Shown: piece after piece, positions 17,049 to 26,481 of the stretch | How positions within the stretch are numbered: the stretch's first letter is position 1 | Layout of the letters: each line of letters starts with the position of its first letter | From: Pacificibacter marinus | GTDB lineage: Bacteria; Pseudomonadota; Alphaproteobacteria; Rhodobacterales; Rhodobacteraceae | DNA: 44,251 bases | Reading direction: 5' to 3' | NCBI RefSeq assembly: GCF_018860505.1 | Contig: NZ_JAHKPU010000014.1 | Coordinates: 1-44,251 of the forward strand | Program-made: the position numbers and the translations under genes | The notes under the pieces: model-generated | The model's input: only the letters and a program-made list of their open reading frames with translations | Told to the model about the DNA's origin: nothing | The model's database searches: none

Positions 17049-17091
17049 CGCCAAGACACAAAGCATGGATCACTGTTGCAGGGTCTTGGCG
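17049..17091. terminator. Hairpin between convergent genes
   Basis: CGCCAAGAC and GTCTTGGCG form a perfect nine-pair stem around a 25-base loop between the oxidoreductase gene and mfd. There is no clean U-tract on either strand, so terminator function is uncertain. Confidence 0.35.
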
Positions 17092-17152
17092 GGCCAACCG
17101 CTTGATAAAACACCAACCACAGTCAAAATCAGATACTCAAACTTTGAGCAGA

Positions 17153-20100
17153 CTATTTCGACACTTCTTTGGCATATTTTGCCAGATCTTGTGCAATTGA
17201 ATAAGCGCCTTTGATTTTATCGCTGTCACGCTTCCAGTCACGACGCACGATGATCTTGTTGTCCTTGACCTTAGCCAGACCTTTTTGCGCCTGAATAAAG
17301 CTCACCAGACCAACAGGACTTGCATATTTGTCGTTGTGGAATTGAATGGTCACGCCCTTTGGGCCTCCGTCAAGGCGGGCTATGCCAGCGTCGCGGCATT
17401 TTTCTTTGATCCTAACAATCACCAGCAAAGTGTTGACCTCTTTGGGTAATTTCCCAAACCGATCGATCAATTCTGCGGCGAAACCTTCCAGCTCAACCTT
17501 GGTACGCAAACCAGAAAGCCTGCGGTACAATCCAAGACGCACGTCCAAATCAGGCACATAAGTATCAGGGATCAATACCGGCACGCCCAAGTTGATCTGC
17601 GGCGCCCATTGGCCGTCATCATCAAAATCAACAGCCTCGTCACCCGATTTGATCTTGGCAATCGCCTCTTCCAGTAGGTTTTGATAAAGCTCAAACCCGA
17701 CCTCTTTGACTTGACCGGATTGCTCTTCGCCGACCAAATTCCCAGCACCGCGGATATCAAGATCTTGAGAGGCCAGTGTAAATCCAGCACCCAATGTATC
17801 CAGACTTCCCAAAACCCTCAGTCGCTTTTCGGCTGTAGCCGTCAAAGGCGCGCGTGGTTTTGTGGTTAAATAGGCATAGGCACGGGTTTTCGCACGACCA
17901 ACACGACCACGAATTTGATACAATTGCGCCAAGCCGAACATGTCGGCGCGGTGAATGATCATTGTGTTGGCCGTCGGAATATCAATGCCACTTTCAACAA
18001 TGGTGGTCGCCAAAAGCACATCATATTTTCCATCGTAAAAGGCATTCATCCGATCATCAAGCTCGCCCGCAGCCAACTGCCCGTGACCAACAACAAAGCT
18101 GACTTCTGGCACTTCTTTACGCAAGAACTCTTCAATTTCGGGAATATCCTTAATGCGCGGCACCACGAAAAAGGACTGCCCGCCGCGATAATGTTCACGC
18201 AACAAGGCTTCGCGCAGCGTCACCGTATCAAATTCAGACACATAAGTGCGGATCGACAGACGGTCGACAGGCGGCGTGCCAATGATCGACAAATCACGCA
18301 CACCAGTGAGCGACATTTGTAATGTACGCGGGATCGGAGTCGCAGAAAGCGTCAAGACATGGATATTTGTTTTCAATGACTTGAGGCGCTCTTTATGCGT
18401 GACACCAAAGCGCTGTTCTTCGTCGACAATCGTCAAGCCAATATTGTGGAATTTCACATTCTTGGCCAAAACCGCATGGGTGCCAACAACGATATCAACT
18501 TCACCTGAGGCAATTCCAGCCCGCGTCAGTGCCATGTCTTTGGTCGACACAAAACGCGACATTGGCCGTACGTTGATCGGGAAACCACGGAACCGTTCCG
18601 CAAAAGATCTATAATGCTGACGCGCCAGCAATGTTGTCGGCGCGATCATTGCCACCTGAACGCCGCACATTGCCGCAATAAAGGCCGCACGCATCGCCAC
18701 TTCGGTTTTGCCAAAGCCCACATCGCCACAAATTAGGCGATCCATCGGACGCCCCGCTTCGAAATCATCAAGCACATCTTCGATGGCACGCAACTGATCT
18801 TCGGTCTCGGAATAGGGAAAACGCGCACAAAAAGCTTCCCACATATCATCGGGCGGCAACATGATCGGCGCTTTGCGCAGATGGCGTTCGGCAGCGATAC
18901 GAATGAGTTTTTCGGCAACCTCGCGGATGCGTTCTTTCATGCGTGACTTTTTGGCCTGCCAAGCCCCGCCACCAAGACGATCCAACATGCCTTCGTCATG
19001 GCCATAACGGCTTAAAAGCTCAATATTTTCAACAGGAAGGTACAGACGGTCCCCGCCTGCATATTCAAGCAGCAAGCATTCATGCGCAGCCCCAAGCGCC
19101 GAAACAACTTCAAGCCCTTGATAAATCCCAACGCCATGCTCAACATGAACGATCAAATCGCCAACAGACATGCTGGAATGCTCTGTCAGGAAGTTTTCAG
19201 CGCGCTTTTTGCGGTTTGGACGGCGAATAAGCCGATCCCCAAGCACATCTTGCTCGGAAATAACCGTGACGCGTCCCGCATCGACCTTAGCCTCGAACCC
19301 TTCGTCCAACGGCCAAATGGCCAAATAGACGCCACCGATCCCCTCGGGCACATCGCGCCAATCGCCAATTTCAACGGCACCGTTGAGATCTTGATCTTGC
19401 AAAAGCGTCGAAATTCGATCTCGCGCACCTTCTGACCAAGAGGCAACAATCACCTGACCCTCTTTGCGTTTTACATTAATATGCTGCGCCAAGCTATCGA
19501 AAAGATTCACATTTTCAAGTTGCCTTTCGGGTGAAAAACTCCGCCCGATAAAGCCACCAGCATCGATGACACCCAATCCCGTTGGTTGCGGCAAAGCATG
19601 GAACTGTAGCACGCGGCGGCCTTCGATTTCGGCCTCCCAAGCGGCATCATTGAGATACAAAAGCTCAGGCGGACAGGGTTTGTAAACACTATCCATACGG
19701 CCCTTGCTCTTCAGCGCTTCTGCACGGTTTTCGTACTGATCCTGAATGCCTTCCCAACGTGAAAGACGTGCCGCAGTTGACTGATCATCAAGAGAAATTG
19801 TCGCTTTGGGAGCGTAATCCAATAAGGTCTCAAGCTGCGCGTGGAAATAGGGCAACCAATGCTCTAGCCCCGCATGTTTTTTACCGGCAGAAACCGCTTC
19901 ATACACAGGATCATCCGATCCGGCAGAGCCAAATTCAATTCTGTAATTTTGACGAAAACGCGTGATCGAGGCTTCATCCAAAATCACTTCAGACACAGGC
20001 GTAAAAGTGATTTCTTTCAAGCTTGTCGTTGTGCGCTGATTGCTTGGATCAAACCTGCGTAAACCATCAAGTTCGTCGCCAAAGAAATCTAGCCGAACTG

Positions 20101-20617
20101 GCAAGTCTTGCCCTGGTGCAAACACATCAATGATACCGCCACGGATCGCATAATCGCCAGGTTCCACCACCGTCGGCGCTTGCGTAAAGCCCATACGCAC
20201 CAAAAAGGCTCGCAAATTGGCCTCGTTGATCCGCTCGCCAACACGTGCTGTAAATGCAGCCTCAGCCAAAGTGCTGCGCGCCGGTACACGCTGGGTTGCG
20301 GCCGCTAAAGTCGTCAACAGTACAAATCGCTTGGGGGCGGCACCATGCGCGAGAGCGGCCAAGGTTGCCATCCGATGCGCCGAGATGTCAGAATTGGGTG
20401 ACATCCGATCAAATGGTAGACAATCCCAAGCGGGAAAATCCAGAACAGGCATGTCAGGCGCGAAAAACCGCAAGGCTGTGCGCATTGCCGCAAGTCGTTT
20501 GTCATCACGCGCAATATGAATGACAGGGCCATCTGATTTGGCAACTTCGCGTGCCAACAGATAGGCGTCAAAACCTTCGGGCGCGCCGCCAACTTGAATA
20601 TGGTTGCTGTTGCTCAT
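17153..20617 (-). CDS. mfd: Transcription-repair coupling factor Mfd
   Basis: Translocase that removes RNA polymerase stalled at DNA damage and recruits UvrA. 1154 residues, the normal length, with domains in the usual order. These are the UvrB-like N-terminal part, a CarD-like polymerase-interaction domain (SVGDLIVHVEHGVGIYQGLE), the RecG-like helicase with Walker A GDVGFGKTE, DEEQ box VDEEQRFGV and motif TLSATPIPRTL, the TRG motif region (IRGAGNLVGEEQSG), and a C-terminal regulatory domain. Intact. The start MSNSNHIQVGGAPEG is the first ATG. It lies 16 bases after the neighbouring membrane-protein gene on the same strand, so the two are probably co-transcribed. Confidence 0.98.
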   Translation of the reverse strand: MSNSNHIQVGGAPEGFDAYLLAREVAKSDGPVIHIARDDKRLAAMRTALRFFAPDMPVLDFPAWDCLPFDRMSPNSDISAHRMATLAALAHGAAPKRFVLLTTLAAATQRVPARSTLAEAAFTARVGERINEANLRAFLVRMGFTQAPTVVEPGDYAIRGGIIDVFAPGQDLPVRLDFFGDELDGLRRFDPSNQRTTTSLKEITFTPVSEVILDEASITRFRQNYRIEFGSAGSDDPVYEAVSAGKKHAGLEHWLPYFHAQLETLLDYAPKATISLDDQSTAARLSRWEGIQDQYENRAEALKSKGRMDSVYKPCPPELLYLNDAAWEAEIEGRRVLQFHALPQPTGLGVIDAGGFIGRSFSPERQLENVNLFDSLAQHINVKRKEGQVIVASWSEGARDRISTLLQDQDLNGAVEIGDWRDVPEGIGGVYLAIWPLDEGFEAKVDAGRVTVISEQDVLGDRLIRRPNRKKRAENFLTEHSSMSVGDLIVHVEHGVGIYQGLEVVSALGAAHECLLLEYAGGDRLYLPVENIELLSRYGHDEGMLDRLGGGAWQAKKSRMKERIREVAEKLIRIAAERHLRKAPIMLPPDDMWEAFCARFPYSETEDQLRAIEDVLDDFEAGRPMDRLICGDVGFGKTEVAMRAAFIAAMCGVQVAMIAPTTLLARQHYRSFAERFRGFPINVRPMSRFVSTKDMALTRAGIASGEVDIVVGTHAVLAKNVKFHNIGLTIVDEEQRFGVTHKERLKSLKTNIHVLTLSATPIPRTLQMSLTGVRDLSIIGTPPVDRLSIRTYVSEFDTVTLREALLREHYRGGQSFFVVPRIKDIPEIEEFLRKEVPEVSFVVGHGQLAAGELDDRMNAFYDGKYDVLLATTIVESGIDIPTANTMIIHRADMFGLAQLYQIRGRVGRAKTRAYAYLTTKPRAPLTATAEKRLRVLGSLDTLGAGFTLASQDLDIRGAGNLVGEEQSGQVKEVGFELYQNLLEEAIAKIKSGDEAVDFDDDGQWAPQINLGVPVLIPDTYVPDLDVRLGLYRRLSGLRTKVELEGFAAELIDRFGKLPKEVNTLLVIVRIKEKCRDAGIARLDGGPKGVTIQFHNDKYASPVGLVSFIQAQKGLAKVKDNKIIVRRDWKRDSDKIKGAYSIAQDLAKYAKEVSK

Positions 20618-20633
20618 GAATGCTTTCCGCGTG

Positions 20634-21161
20634 TTATCCGCCCAAGGGGCCCGTCACGATATTTTGGAACATGCCCCACATCGCCGTTATGAAAATAGAA
20701 ATCATACCAATCAATTGAATAATGAACCTATGGCGTCGCAGAACAAAGAACAGCGCATCGCCCACGGGATGTTCATCTCTAACTTTCAAAGCCGTCTTGA
20801 TATTTATCAGCCCGACGAGGCTCATAGGCAGGGCCATTAAGAAAATCGCCTGGGCAAATTCAACCCCGTAAAACACGCCCAAGGCAAACAGGGTGGTCAA
20901 AGCCGTACAGGCAAAGCCAACCATGAACAAACCAGACACTTCTGCAATGTTTAAAATGCGCCCCACATTGATGCGCACCAAAACTTCAAGATCCTGCATT
21001 TTATGATCGCCATCTTTTGCAGCGCGCTGCGCAAAGTCGAAAGGCACTCCTAACACATAGTGAGAGGCGGTGGACCACAGGACCGCCAAAGCGATCCAGT
21101 ACCACAGGTTCGAAAAAGACCGCATATCGATCACTTCTAAAATGGTTTGGTAGAGGTTCAA
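20634..21161 (-). CDS. Integral membrane protein beside mfd (Rhodobacteraceae type)
   Basis: 175 residues with about four hydrophobic helices (near 20-40, 77-97, 100-122 and 147-168). The N-terminal MRSFSNLWYWIALAVLW signature is one I know from Rhodobacteraceae proteins often labelled 'component of SufBCD complex'. Nothing in the sequence itself supports a Fe-S role, and no suf genes are nearby, so that label should be treated as unproven. First gene of a likely two-gene unit with mfd. Divergent from hemB. Confidence 0.75.
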   Translation of the reverse strand: MNLYQTILEVIDMRSFSNLWYWIALAVLWSTASHYVLGVPFDFAQRAAKDGDHKMQDLEVLVRINVGRILNIAEVSGLFMVGFACTALTTLFALGVFYGVEFAQAIFLMALPMSLVGLINIKTALKVRDEHPVGDALFFVLRRHRFIIQLIGMISIFITAMWGMFQNIVTGPLGG

Positions 21162-21312
21162 AACGGCAATTCTTTCTGATCGTTAAGCGTGTTTTTAGCA
21201 GCTAGCGCGACTTTATGCTGCGGTTGCGGCGATTCCTACCCTTGATGAGAGGTAAAATCCATGCCACCTCATACAATACAATATATCTGTGACTTACACC
21301 AAAGGACAGCCA

Positions 21313-22311
21313 ATGCCCCGCACCCTTGCTCCCTACCCTTTGACACGCCTGCGCCGCACCCGCAAAATGGAATCTTTGCGCGGCTTGGTGCGTGAAAATG
21401 CCCTTGAGGTGCAAGATTTGATTTGGCCGGTTTTCGTACAAGAGGGTGACAATATGCGCACGCCGATTGTGTCCATGCCGGGCGTTGATCGGCTAACTGT
21501 AGATTTACTGGTCAAGCCCGCTGCTGAGGCTTATGCATTGGGCATCCCTGCTATTTGCCTTTTTCCTTATATAGAGCAAGACCTTAAGACCGAAGACTGC
21601 AGCGGCGCTTGGGACCCTGATAATTTGGTGAACCGCGCCATTCGTGCGATAAAAGCGGCAGTTCCTGAACTTGCGATCATGACAGATGTGGCGCTTGATC
21701 CTTACAACATCAACGGCCACGATGGATACGTTGTGAATGGTGAGATCGTCAATGACTTGACGGTCGAAGCTTTGGTGAAAATGGCTGTGGCGCAGGCTGA
21801 TGCTGGCGCAGACATCATCGGCCCGTCTGACATGATGGACGGACGCATTGGCGCCATTCGCCGTGCGTTAGAGGTGGCAGGTCACAGCAATGTGACCATC
21901 ATGTCCTATTCGGCCAAATATGCCTCGGCCTTTTACGGACCGTTTCGCGATGCTGTTGGGGCCTCTGGTGCGCTCAAGGGCGACAAAAAGACATATCAAA
22001 TGGACCCTGCAAATGCAGATGAGGCCCTGCGCCTGATCGAGCGCGATTTGATGGAAGGCGCTGACATGGTCATGGTCAAGCCGGGGCTGCCCTATTTGGA
22101 TATTTGCCGGTCAGTCAAAGATCGTTTCGGCGTGCCAACCTTCGCCTATCAAGTGTCAGGCGAATACGCGATGATCGCTGCCGCCGCTCAAAATGGTTGG
22201 ATTGATCGCGAAAAAGCTATGCTGGAAAGCTTGATGTGCTTTAAGCGTGCGGGCTGTAATGGGATTTTAACCTATTTCGCCCCTGACGTGGCGCGACTTT
22301 TGGCGAAATAG
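21313..22311 (+). CDS. hemB: Delta-aminolevulinic acid dehydratase (porphobilinogen synthase)
   Basis: Condenses two 5-aminolevulinate molecules to porphobilinogen in heme, chlorophyll and cobalamin synthesis. Both active-site lysines are visible: the YSAKYASAFYGPFRDA region and MVKPGLPYLD. The metal/allosteric segment TDVALDPYNINGHDG is of the Mg/alphaproteobacterial type, lacking the Cys-rich zinc motif. 332 residues from the ATG at 21313, which has AAGGA six bases upstream; a GTG at 21289 is less likely. Intact. Confidence 0.98.
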   Translation: MPRTLAPYPLTRLRRTRKMESLRGLVRENALEVQDLIWPVFVQEGDNMRTPIVSMPGVDRLTVDLLVKPAAEAYALGIPAICLFPYIEQDLKTEDCSGAWDPDNLVNRAIRAIKAAVPELAIMTDVALDPYNINGHDGYVVNGEIVNDLTVEALVKMAVAQADAGADIIGPSDMMDGRIGAIRRALEVAGHSNVTIMSYSAKYASAFYGPFRDAVGASGALKGDKKTYQMDPANADEALRLIERDLMEGADMVMVKPGLPYLDICRSVKDRFGVPTFAYQVSGEYAMIAAAAQNGWIDREKAMLESLMCFKRAGCNGILTYFAPDVARLLAK

Positions 22312-22497
22312 GCTCGGATATCGAGGCAAATCATCCTGAAAACAGGGGAATATCTGCCGAACTTCGCCCAAATGTCGATTGGACGATGACAAAGCCTGTG
22401 TACTCGCTGTATTCTGTCAACAAAGAGGCCAAAGAGCCTTATTCATCAGGATACAGTGTCGCCAACGCAGGCACCAAAATTAAAAAAGGGCAGCTCC

Positions 22498-23091
22498 ATG
22501 ATCAAACCATTGGCGCAGACGAATAAGTCAACACCATCAAAGGCCAACCGCCGTACATTCATGATCGGCTTGGGCGCAACAAGCCTGCTAACCGCTTGTA
22601 ACAATGGGCTAAGTGGGAATGGCGGTCCGCGTATCGACGCGCGTGCGGATTCATCGCTACAATACCTTTACAACACCTACCCCAATACCAAAGATTTGCG
22701 TGAGAAATCTGTTGGTATGCTGGTGATGCCACTGGTGACCGAGGCGGGCTTTGGCCTTGGCGGCTCTTACGGGCGCGGTGTTTTGCGCGTTAATGATGTT
22801 ACCGTTGACTATTACTCTTCGACACAAGCTTCAATCGGCCTTCAAATTGGGGCCCAACAATACGCGCATGTGCTGTTTTTCATGACCAATGATGCCTTGC
22901 AAACATTCCGCGGCTCACCAGGCTGGGCTGCTGGCGCAGATATCGAATATGCGCTTAACAATCGGGGGGAAAACTTGTCGGCTGAGACGACGACCTCTCT
23001 GTCTCCCGTGATTGCTGTGGTCTTTGGTCAAGCTGGACTGATTGCAGGCGCCACAGTGGAAGGCACGAAATACACGCGCATCATTCCATAG
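22498..23091 (+). CDS. SYLF-domain lipoprotein (Ysc84-like)
   Basis: A Tat-like signal (NRRTFMIG) followed by a lipobox (LLTAC) predicts a lipid-anchored envelope protein. The mature part is a SYLF/Ysc84 lipid-binding domain (KSVGMLVMPLVTEAGFGLGGSYGRGVL ... GADIEYALNNRGENLSA), here with the catalytic-looking GxGGSxGxG loop. 197 residues from the ATG at 22498, with AAGGG seven bases upstream. It is followed by a bidirectional terminator. Such proteins bind acidic phospholipids in eukaryotes; the bacterial role is not settled. Confidence 0.85.
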   Translation: MIKPLAQTNKSTPSKANRRTFMIGLGATSLLTACNNGLSGNGGPRIDARADSSLQYLYNTYPNTKDLREKSVGMLVMPLVTEAGFGLGGSYGRGVLRVNDVTVDYYSSTQASIGLQIGAQQYAHVLFFMTNDALQTFRGSPGWAAGADIEYALNNRGENLSAETTTSLSPVIAVVFGQAGLIAGATVEGTKYTRIIP

Positions 23092-23113
23092 AATTATTTC
23101 TATATTTTACTTT

Positions 23114-23141
23114 AAAACGCCCCACTTACGGGGCGTTTTTT
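23114..23141. terminator. Bidirectional intrinsic terminator
   Basis: AACGCCCC pairs with GGGGCGTT around ACTTAC, with T6 on the plus side and A-rich sequence on the other. It serves the SYLF gene and probably the convergent Ppx/GppA gene. Confidence 0.85.
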
Positions 23142-23169
23142 ATGTGATGCATTCCAAACGTTATCTAGA

Positions 23170-24282
23170 CTATGGAACCGTTTCTTCCAAAACGCCATCC
23201 ATGCTCATTTGCGCATACAGCAACCCTTCGCGCAGCCCACGATCAGCCACAGACAAGCGGTCTGTCGGCCAAATCCGCAACAGCGCCTGTAAGATAGCAG
23301 AGCCAGACATGATCAATTCTTGCCGATCCCGCCCAATACGCGGGTCACGACGGCGCCCTTCTGGTCCAAGATCAAGATAGTCACGGATCACGCGATCAAT
23401 CTGTTCTGACGTCATACGCAAGCCATCGACCTTATTGCGATCATAACGCCGCAAGCCCAAATGTGAGGCAGCAACGGTGGTGACAGTCCCAGAAGTCCCG
23501 ATGATCTGAAATCCCTCGCGGCAGGCATCATTGGCATAGGGCGCAAAACTGGCCAGTTTTTCCTCAAACAGCCAAGACATCAGCGCGAAACGCGCAGAAT
23601 CGTCTTCGACATCACGGAACTGATCTTTCAATGTCGCGACCCCCAAGGGCACAGATATCCAATCGACGACTTTTGCGTGTGGGAAAGGGCTGTCCGCATT
23701 ATGAAATCCACGGTGCAACCGCATGATCGCGCGCGGACGCTCGATACGTGGCACAGAGGAAAGATCAATCCAAACCAACTCGGTCGAGCCACCACCAATA
23801 TCCACGACCAATAGCTGATCCGTCTTGGTAGACACCAAAGGCGCGCAAGAAATCACCGCAAGGCGCGCTTCTTCTTCGGGTTTGATGATTTCCAGATCTA
23901 TCCCGACCTCGCGGCGCACAGCGCGTAAGAAGTCACGAGAATTTCGAGCACGGCGACAAGCTTCGGTCGCCACAAGGCGCATCCGCTTAACATCATGTTT
24001 CTCAAGTTTTTTCTTGCAGACCTTCAAGGCTTGTAAGGTGCGCGAAATAGAAGACCGAGACAAACGCCCCGTCTGTTCCAATCCAGCGCCAAGCTGGACG
24101 GATTTCGAAAAACTATCCACCACATGAAACTGACTGCCTTTGGGTTGGGCAATCAACATGCGGCACGAATTTGTGCCAAGATCCAGCGCGGCATAAAGCT
24201 GCGCCGGGTCGACTATTGCAGGTGCGAGAGGCTCGACCGCTTTGGGGAACACGCCCGCACCATTGGGACGCTTGGGCGCCAT
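23170..24282 (-). CDS. Ppx/GppA family phosphatase
   Basis: Exopolyphosphatase / guanosine pentaphosphate phosphatase family with the actin-like ASKHA fold. Phosphate loops ALDLGTNSCRMLIA (about residue 31 on) and VVDIGGGSTELVWID, EEEARLAV, and GTSGTVTTVAA in the second lobe. 370 residues, the short alphaproteobacterial form without the C-terminal HD extension. Ppx and GppA activity cannot be told apart from this sequence. The rlmE gene that often follows it in this group is absent: a SYLF gene lies there instead. Confidence 0.9.
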   Translation of the reverse strand: MAPKRPNGAGVFPKAVEPLAPAIVDPAQLYAALDLGTNSCRMLIAQPKGSQFHVVDSFSKSVQLGAGLEQTGRLSRSSISRTLQALKVCKKKLEKHDVKRMRLVATEACRRARNSRDFLRAVRREVGIDLEIIKPEEEARLAVISCAPLVSTKTDQLLVVDIGGGSTELVWIDLSSVPRIERPRAIMRLHRGFHNADSPFPHAKVVDWISVPLGVATLKDQFRDVEDDSARFALMSWLFEEKLASFAPYANDACREGFQIIGTSGTVTTVAASHLGLRRYDRNKVDGLRMTSEQIDRVIRDYLDLGPEGRRRDPRIGRDRQELIMSGSAILQALLRIWPTDRLSVADRGLREGLLYAQMSMDGVLEETVP

Positions 24283-24517
24283 ATCACACGCCCTCCATTT
24301 TGAGTTGGTTTGATCTTATGCGCAAAATCCCGCCCGCTGCAAGCCTAGTAAACCATTCAAGTCTTCACCTTTTTCGTGATCTGCACTGCTTGATCCCGCT
24401 TTCACTCATAACCTTCTTGAGAATTTTTCCAGCCACACAGGCATTCACGGGTCTGGCGCAGCTCCGCCCTTTTCTTTAAGCCTTGGCGCCAACGCAATCC
24501 TATGTTTGAGGCCCCCT

Positions 24518-24823
24518 ATGTCTGAGCTTACAATTATCTATTGGCGCGACATCCCCGCACAAGTCCGCGTGGGCCGTGGTCGCAAAGCCGCCCGCGCAGT
24601 TTTGCCAGAACGGTTCGAACAAGCCATAGACCGTGTTGCCATGCGCATTGGCGCCACGGATGGCGATGCTTATATGGCCGAATGGCGTGATGTATCTGGT
24701 GGAACGGTAGAGGGCGATCTTCAAGCTGCCGCAGATGCCAAAGCCACAGAGCTTGATGCGATTTTTGACAAAGAGACGCTGAAAACCCTCATAGACAATG
24801 ACGGCGTTGCGCCAACTGCGTAA
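24518..24823 (+). CDS. Small 'virulence factor' domain protein ahead of the corrinoid methyltransferase
   Basis: 101 residues resembling the Pfam family named 'virulence factor' (PF13769), of unknown function. Recognisable segment: LTIIYWRDIPAQVRVGRGRK, then a DGDAYMAEWRD motif. No signal or membrane segment. Start at 24518 with GAGG six bases upstream. It ends 61 bases before the methyltransferase gene on the same strand and is probably its operon partner, which would tie it to one-carbon metabolism rather than virulence (inference). Confidence 0.75.
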   Translation: MSELTIIYWRDIPAQVRVGRGRKAARAVLPERFEQAIDRVAMRIGATDGDAYMAEWRDVSGGTVEGDLQAAADAKATELDAIFDKETLKTLIDNDGVAPTA

Positions 24824-24884
24824 TCGCCTGTAAATAGATTTGGCCCAGACCTGCGGCCAGCAGCCCCCTATAAGGACGACCCAC

Positions 24885-25874
24885 ATGACCCGCACTGTGA
24901 TTGAGAGCAAAACAAAAACCGTCGTGATTGGCTTTGACGAGCCGTTTTGCGTGATCGGTGAACGTATCAACCCGACAGGGCGTAAAAAACTGGCCGCTGA
25001 ATTAGAGGTTGGCGATTTTTCCACAGTCGAGCGCGACGCGTTGGAACAGGTTTTATGTGGCGCGAATATCCTTGATATCAACTCAGGCGCTGTGTTTTCC
25101 AACAAAATGGCCGAAGACCCCCGTTATGCGGACAACAACTTTGTGGAACCGCCCTTGATGCGCGAATTGATTGCGCGGGTTCAAGCGATTGTAGACGTGC
25201 CTTTGTGTATCGACAGCTCTGTGCCCGCCGCCTTGGAAGCAGGACTTGAAGCCTCAGAAGGCCGCCCGCTTTTGAACTCTGTGACCGGCGAAGAAGAGCG
25301 CTTGGAATTGGTTTTGCCATTGGTGAAAAAATACAACGTACCTGTTGTGGCCATCTCAAACGATGACACCGGCATTTCCGAAGACCCCGATGTTCGCTTT
25401 GCAGTCGCCAAAAAGATCGTCGAACGCGCCGCTGACTTTGGCATTCCGGCCCATGACATCGTGGTTGATCCGCTGGTGATGCCGATCGGCGCGATGCGCA
25501 CGGCTGGTCAACAAGTGTTCACTTTGGTGCGGCGTCTGCGTGAAGAATTGGGCGTCAACACCACTTGCGGTGCTTCAAACGTGTCCTTTGGTTTGCCACA
25601 ACGTCACGGTATCAACGCAGCGTTTTTGCCAATGGCCATCGGCGCGGGCATGACCTCTGCGATTATGAACCCTGTGCGTTTGCAAGAAATGGAAGCCATC
25701 CGCGCGGCCAATTTGTTGATGAACCACGACCCTGATGGCAGTCAATGGATCGGCTTTAGCCGCATCATGGATGCTGTGGCAGCCGGTGCGTCCTTTGCTG
25801 ATGCAGCCAAAGACGCCGCGACGGGTGGCGGCTCTGGCGGTGGACGTCGCGGTGGCGGACGACGTCGCCGTTAA
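24885..25874 (+). CDS. Methyltetrahydrofolate:corrinoid methyltransferase with Gly/Arg-rich tail
   Basis: Pterin-binding TIM barrel that moves the methyl group of 5-methyltetrahydrofolate to or from a corrinoid protein, equivalent to the folate module of cobalamin-dependent methionine synthase. Key segments: VIGERINPTGRKKL, DINSGAV, IDSSVPAALEAGL, SNDDTGISED and GASNVSFGLP. 329 residues from the ATG at 24885 (AAGGA eight bases upstream). The last 16 residues are Gly/Arg only (GGGSGGGRRGGGRRRR), like the tail of the RACo-like protein two genes downstream. Neither homocysteine nor B12 modules are encoded here, which fits a split methionine synthase. Confidence 0.9.
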   Translation: MTRTVIESKTKTVVIGFDEPFCVIGERINPTGRKKLAAELEVGDFSTVERDALEQVLCGANILDINSGAVFSNKMAEDPRYADNNFVEPPLMRELIARVQAIVDVPLCIDSSVPAALEAGLEASEGRPLLNSVTGEEERLELVLPLVKKYNVPVVAISNDDTGISEDPDVRFAVAKKIVERAADFGIPAHDIVVDPLVMPIGAMRTAGQQVFTLVRRLREELGVNTTCGASNVSFGLPQRHGINAAFLPMAIGAGMTSAIMNPVRLQEMEAIRAANLLMNHDPDGSQWIGFSRIMDAVAAGASFADAAKDAATGGGSGGGRRGGGRRRR

Positions 25875-25895
25875 TTGACCTAAAAGGATATTGAT

Positions 25896-26462
25896 ATGGC
25901 GCGTTTGATCGCACTGAACAAACCTTTCGATGTGCTCTCGCAGTTCACCGATAAAGGCACCGAGGGCACTAAGCGCGCCACCTTATCTGATTTCGTCAAA
26001 GTGCCTGCGGTTTATCCCGCAGGGCGGCTTGATCGAGACTCTGAGGGGCTTTTACTGCTCACAGATGACGGACAACTACAGGCAAAGATTTCGAATCCGA
26101 AGAACAAGATGGCCAAAACCTATTTGGCTCAAGTTGAGGGCGAGATCTCGGACGCAGCCATAGATCATCTGCGCCGCGGCGTTGAGTTGAAAGACGGTTT
26201 GACCCGTCCTGCCAAAGCGCGGCGGGTGGCTGAACCCAAAATGCTATGGGAGCGCACTCCGCCTGTGCGCTACCGAAAATCTGTCCCCGACAGCTGGTTG
26301 GAATTGACCATCTCAGAGGGCAAAAACCGCCAAGTGCGCCGCATGACCGCCCATGTTGGCTTTCCGACTTTGCGTTTGATCCGTGTCGCAATCGGTCCGT
26401 GGACCATTGCGGGCCTGAAAAATGGCGAGTGGCGCGACCTCGACCCGAATGATTTGAAATAG
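25896..26462 (+). CDS. RluE-like rRNA large-subunit pseudouridine synthase
   Basis: RsuA/RluE-family pseudouridine synthase. The catalytic Asp lies in GRLDRDSEGLLLLT, followed by KTYLAQVEG and the C-terminal EGKNRQVRRMTAHVGFPTLRL. At 188 residues it lacks an S4 domain, as in RluE, which modifies 23S rRNA near position 2457 in E. coli. It sits between the methyltransferase and the RACo-like gene, 21 bases after one and 19 before the other. It is therefore part of a corrinoid operon despite an unrelated job. Confidence 0.88.
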   Translation: MARLIALNKPFDVLSQFTDKGTEGTKRATLSDFVKVPAVYPAGRLDRDSEGLLLLTDDGQLQAKISNPKNKMAKTYLAQVEGEISDAAIDHLRRGVELKDGLTRPAKARRVAEPKMLWERTPPVRYRKSVPDSWLELTISEGKNRQVRRMTAHVGFPTLRLIRVAIGPWTIAGLKNGEWRDLDPNDLK

Positions 26463-26481
26463 ACCCCGAAAAGAGATTCCC

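Noticed and set aside
20634-21161. Calling the membrane protein a SufBCD component
   Set aside because: The label circulates in annotation of this family, but no suf genes are near and no Fe-S ligand motif is visible.
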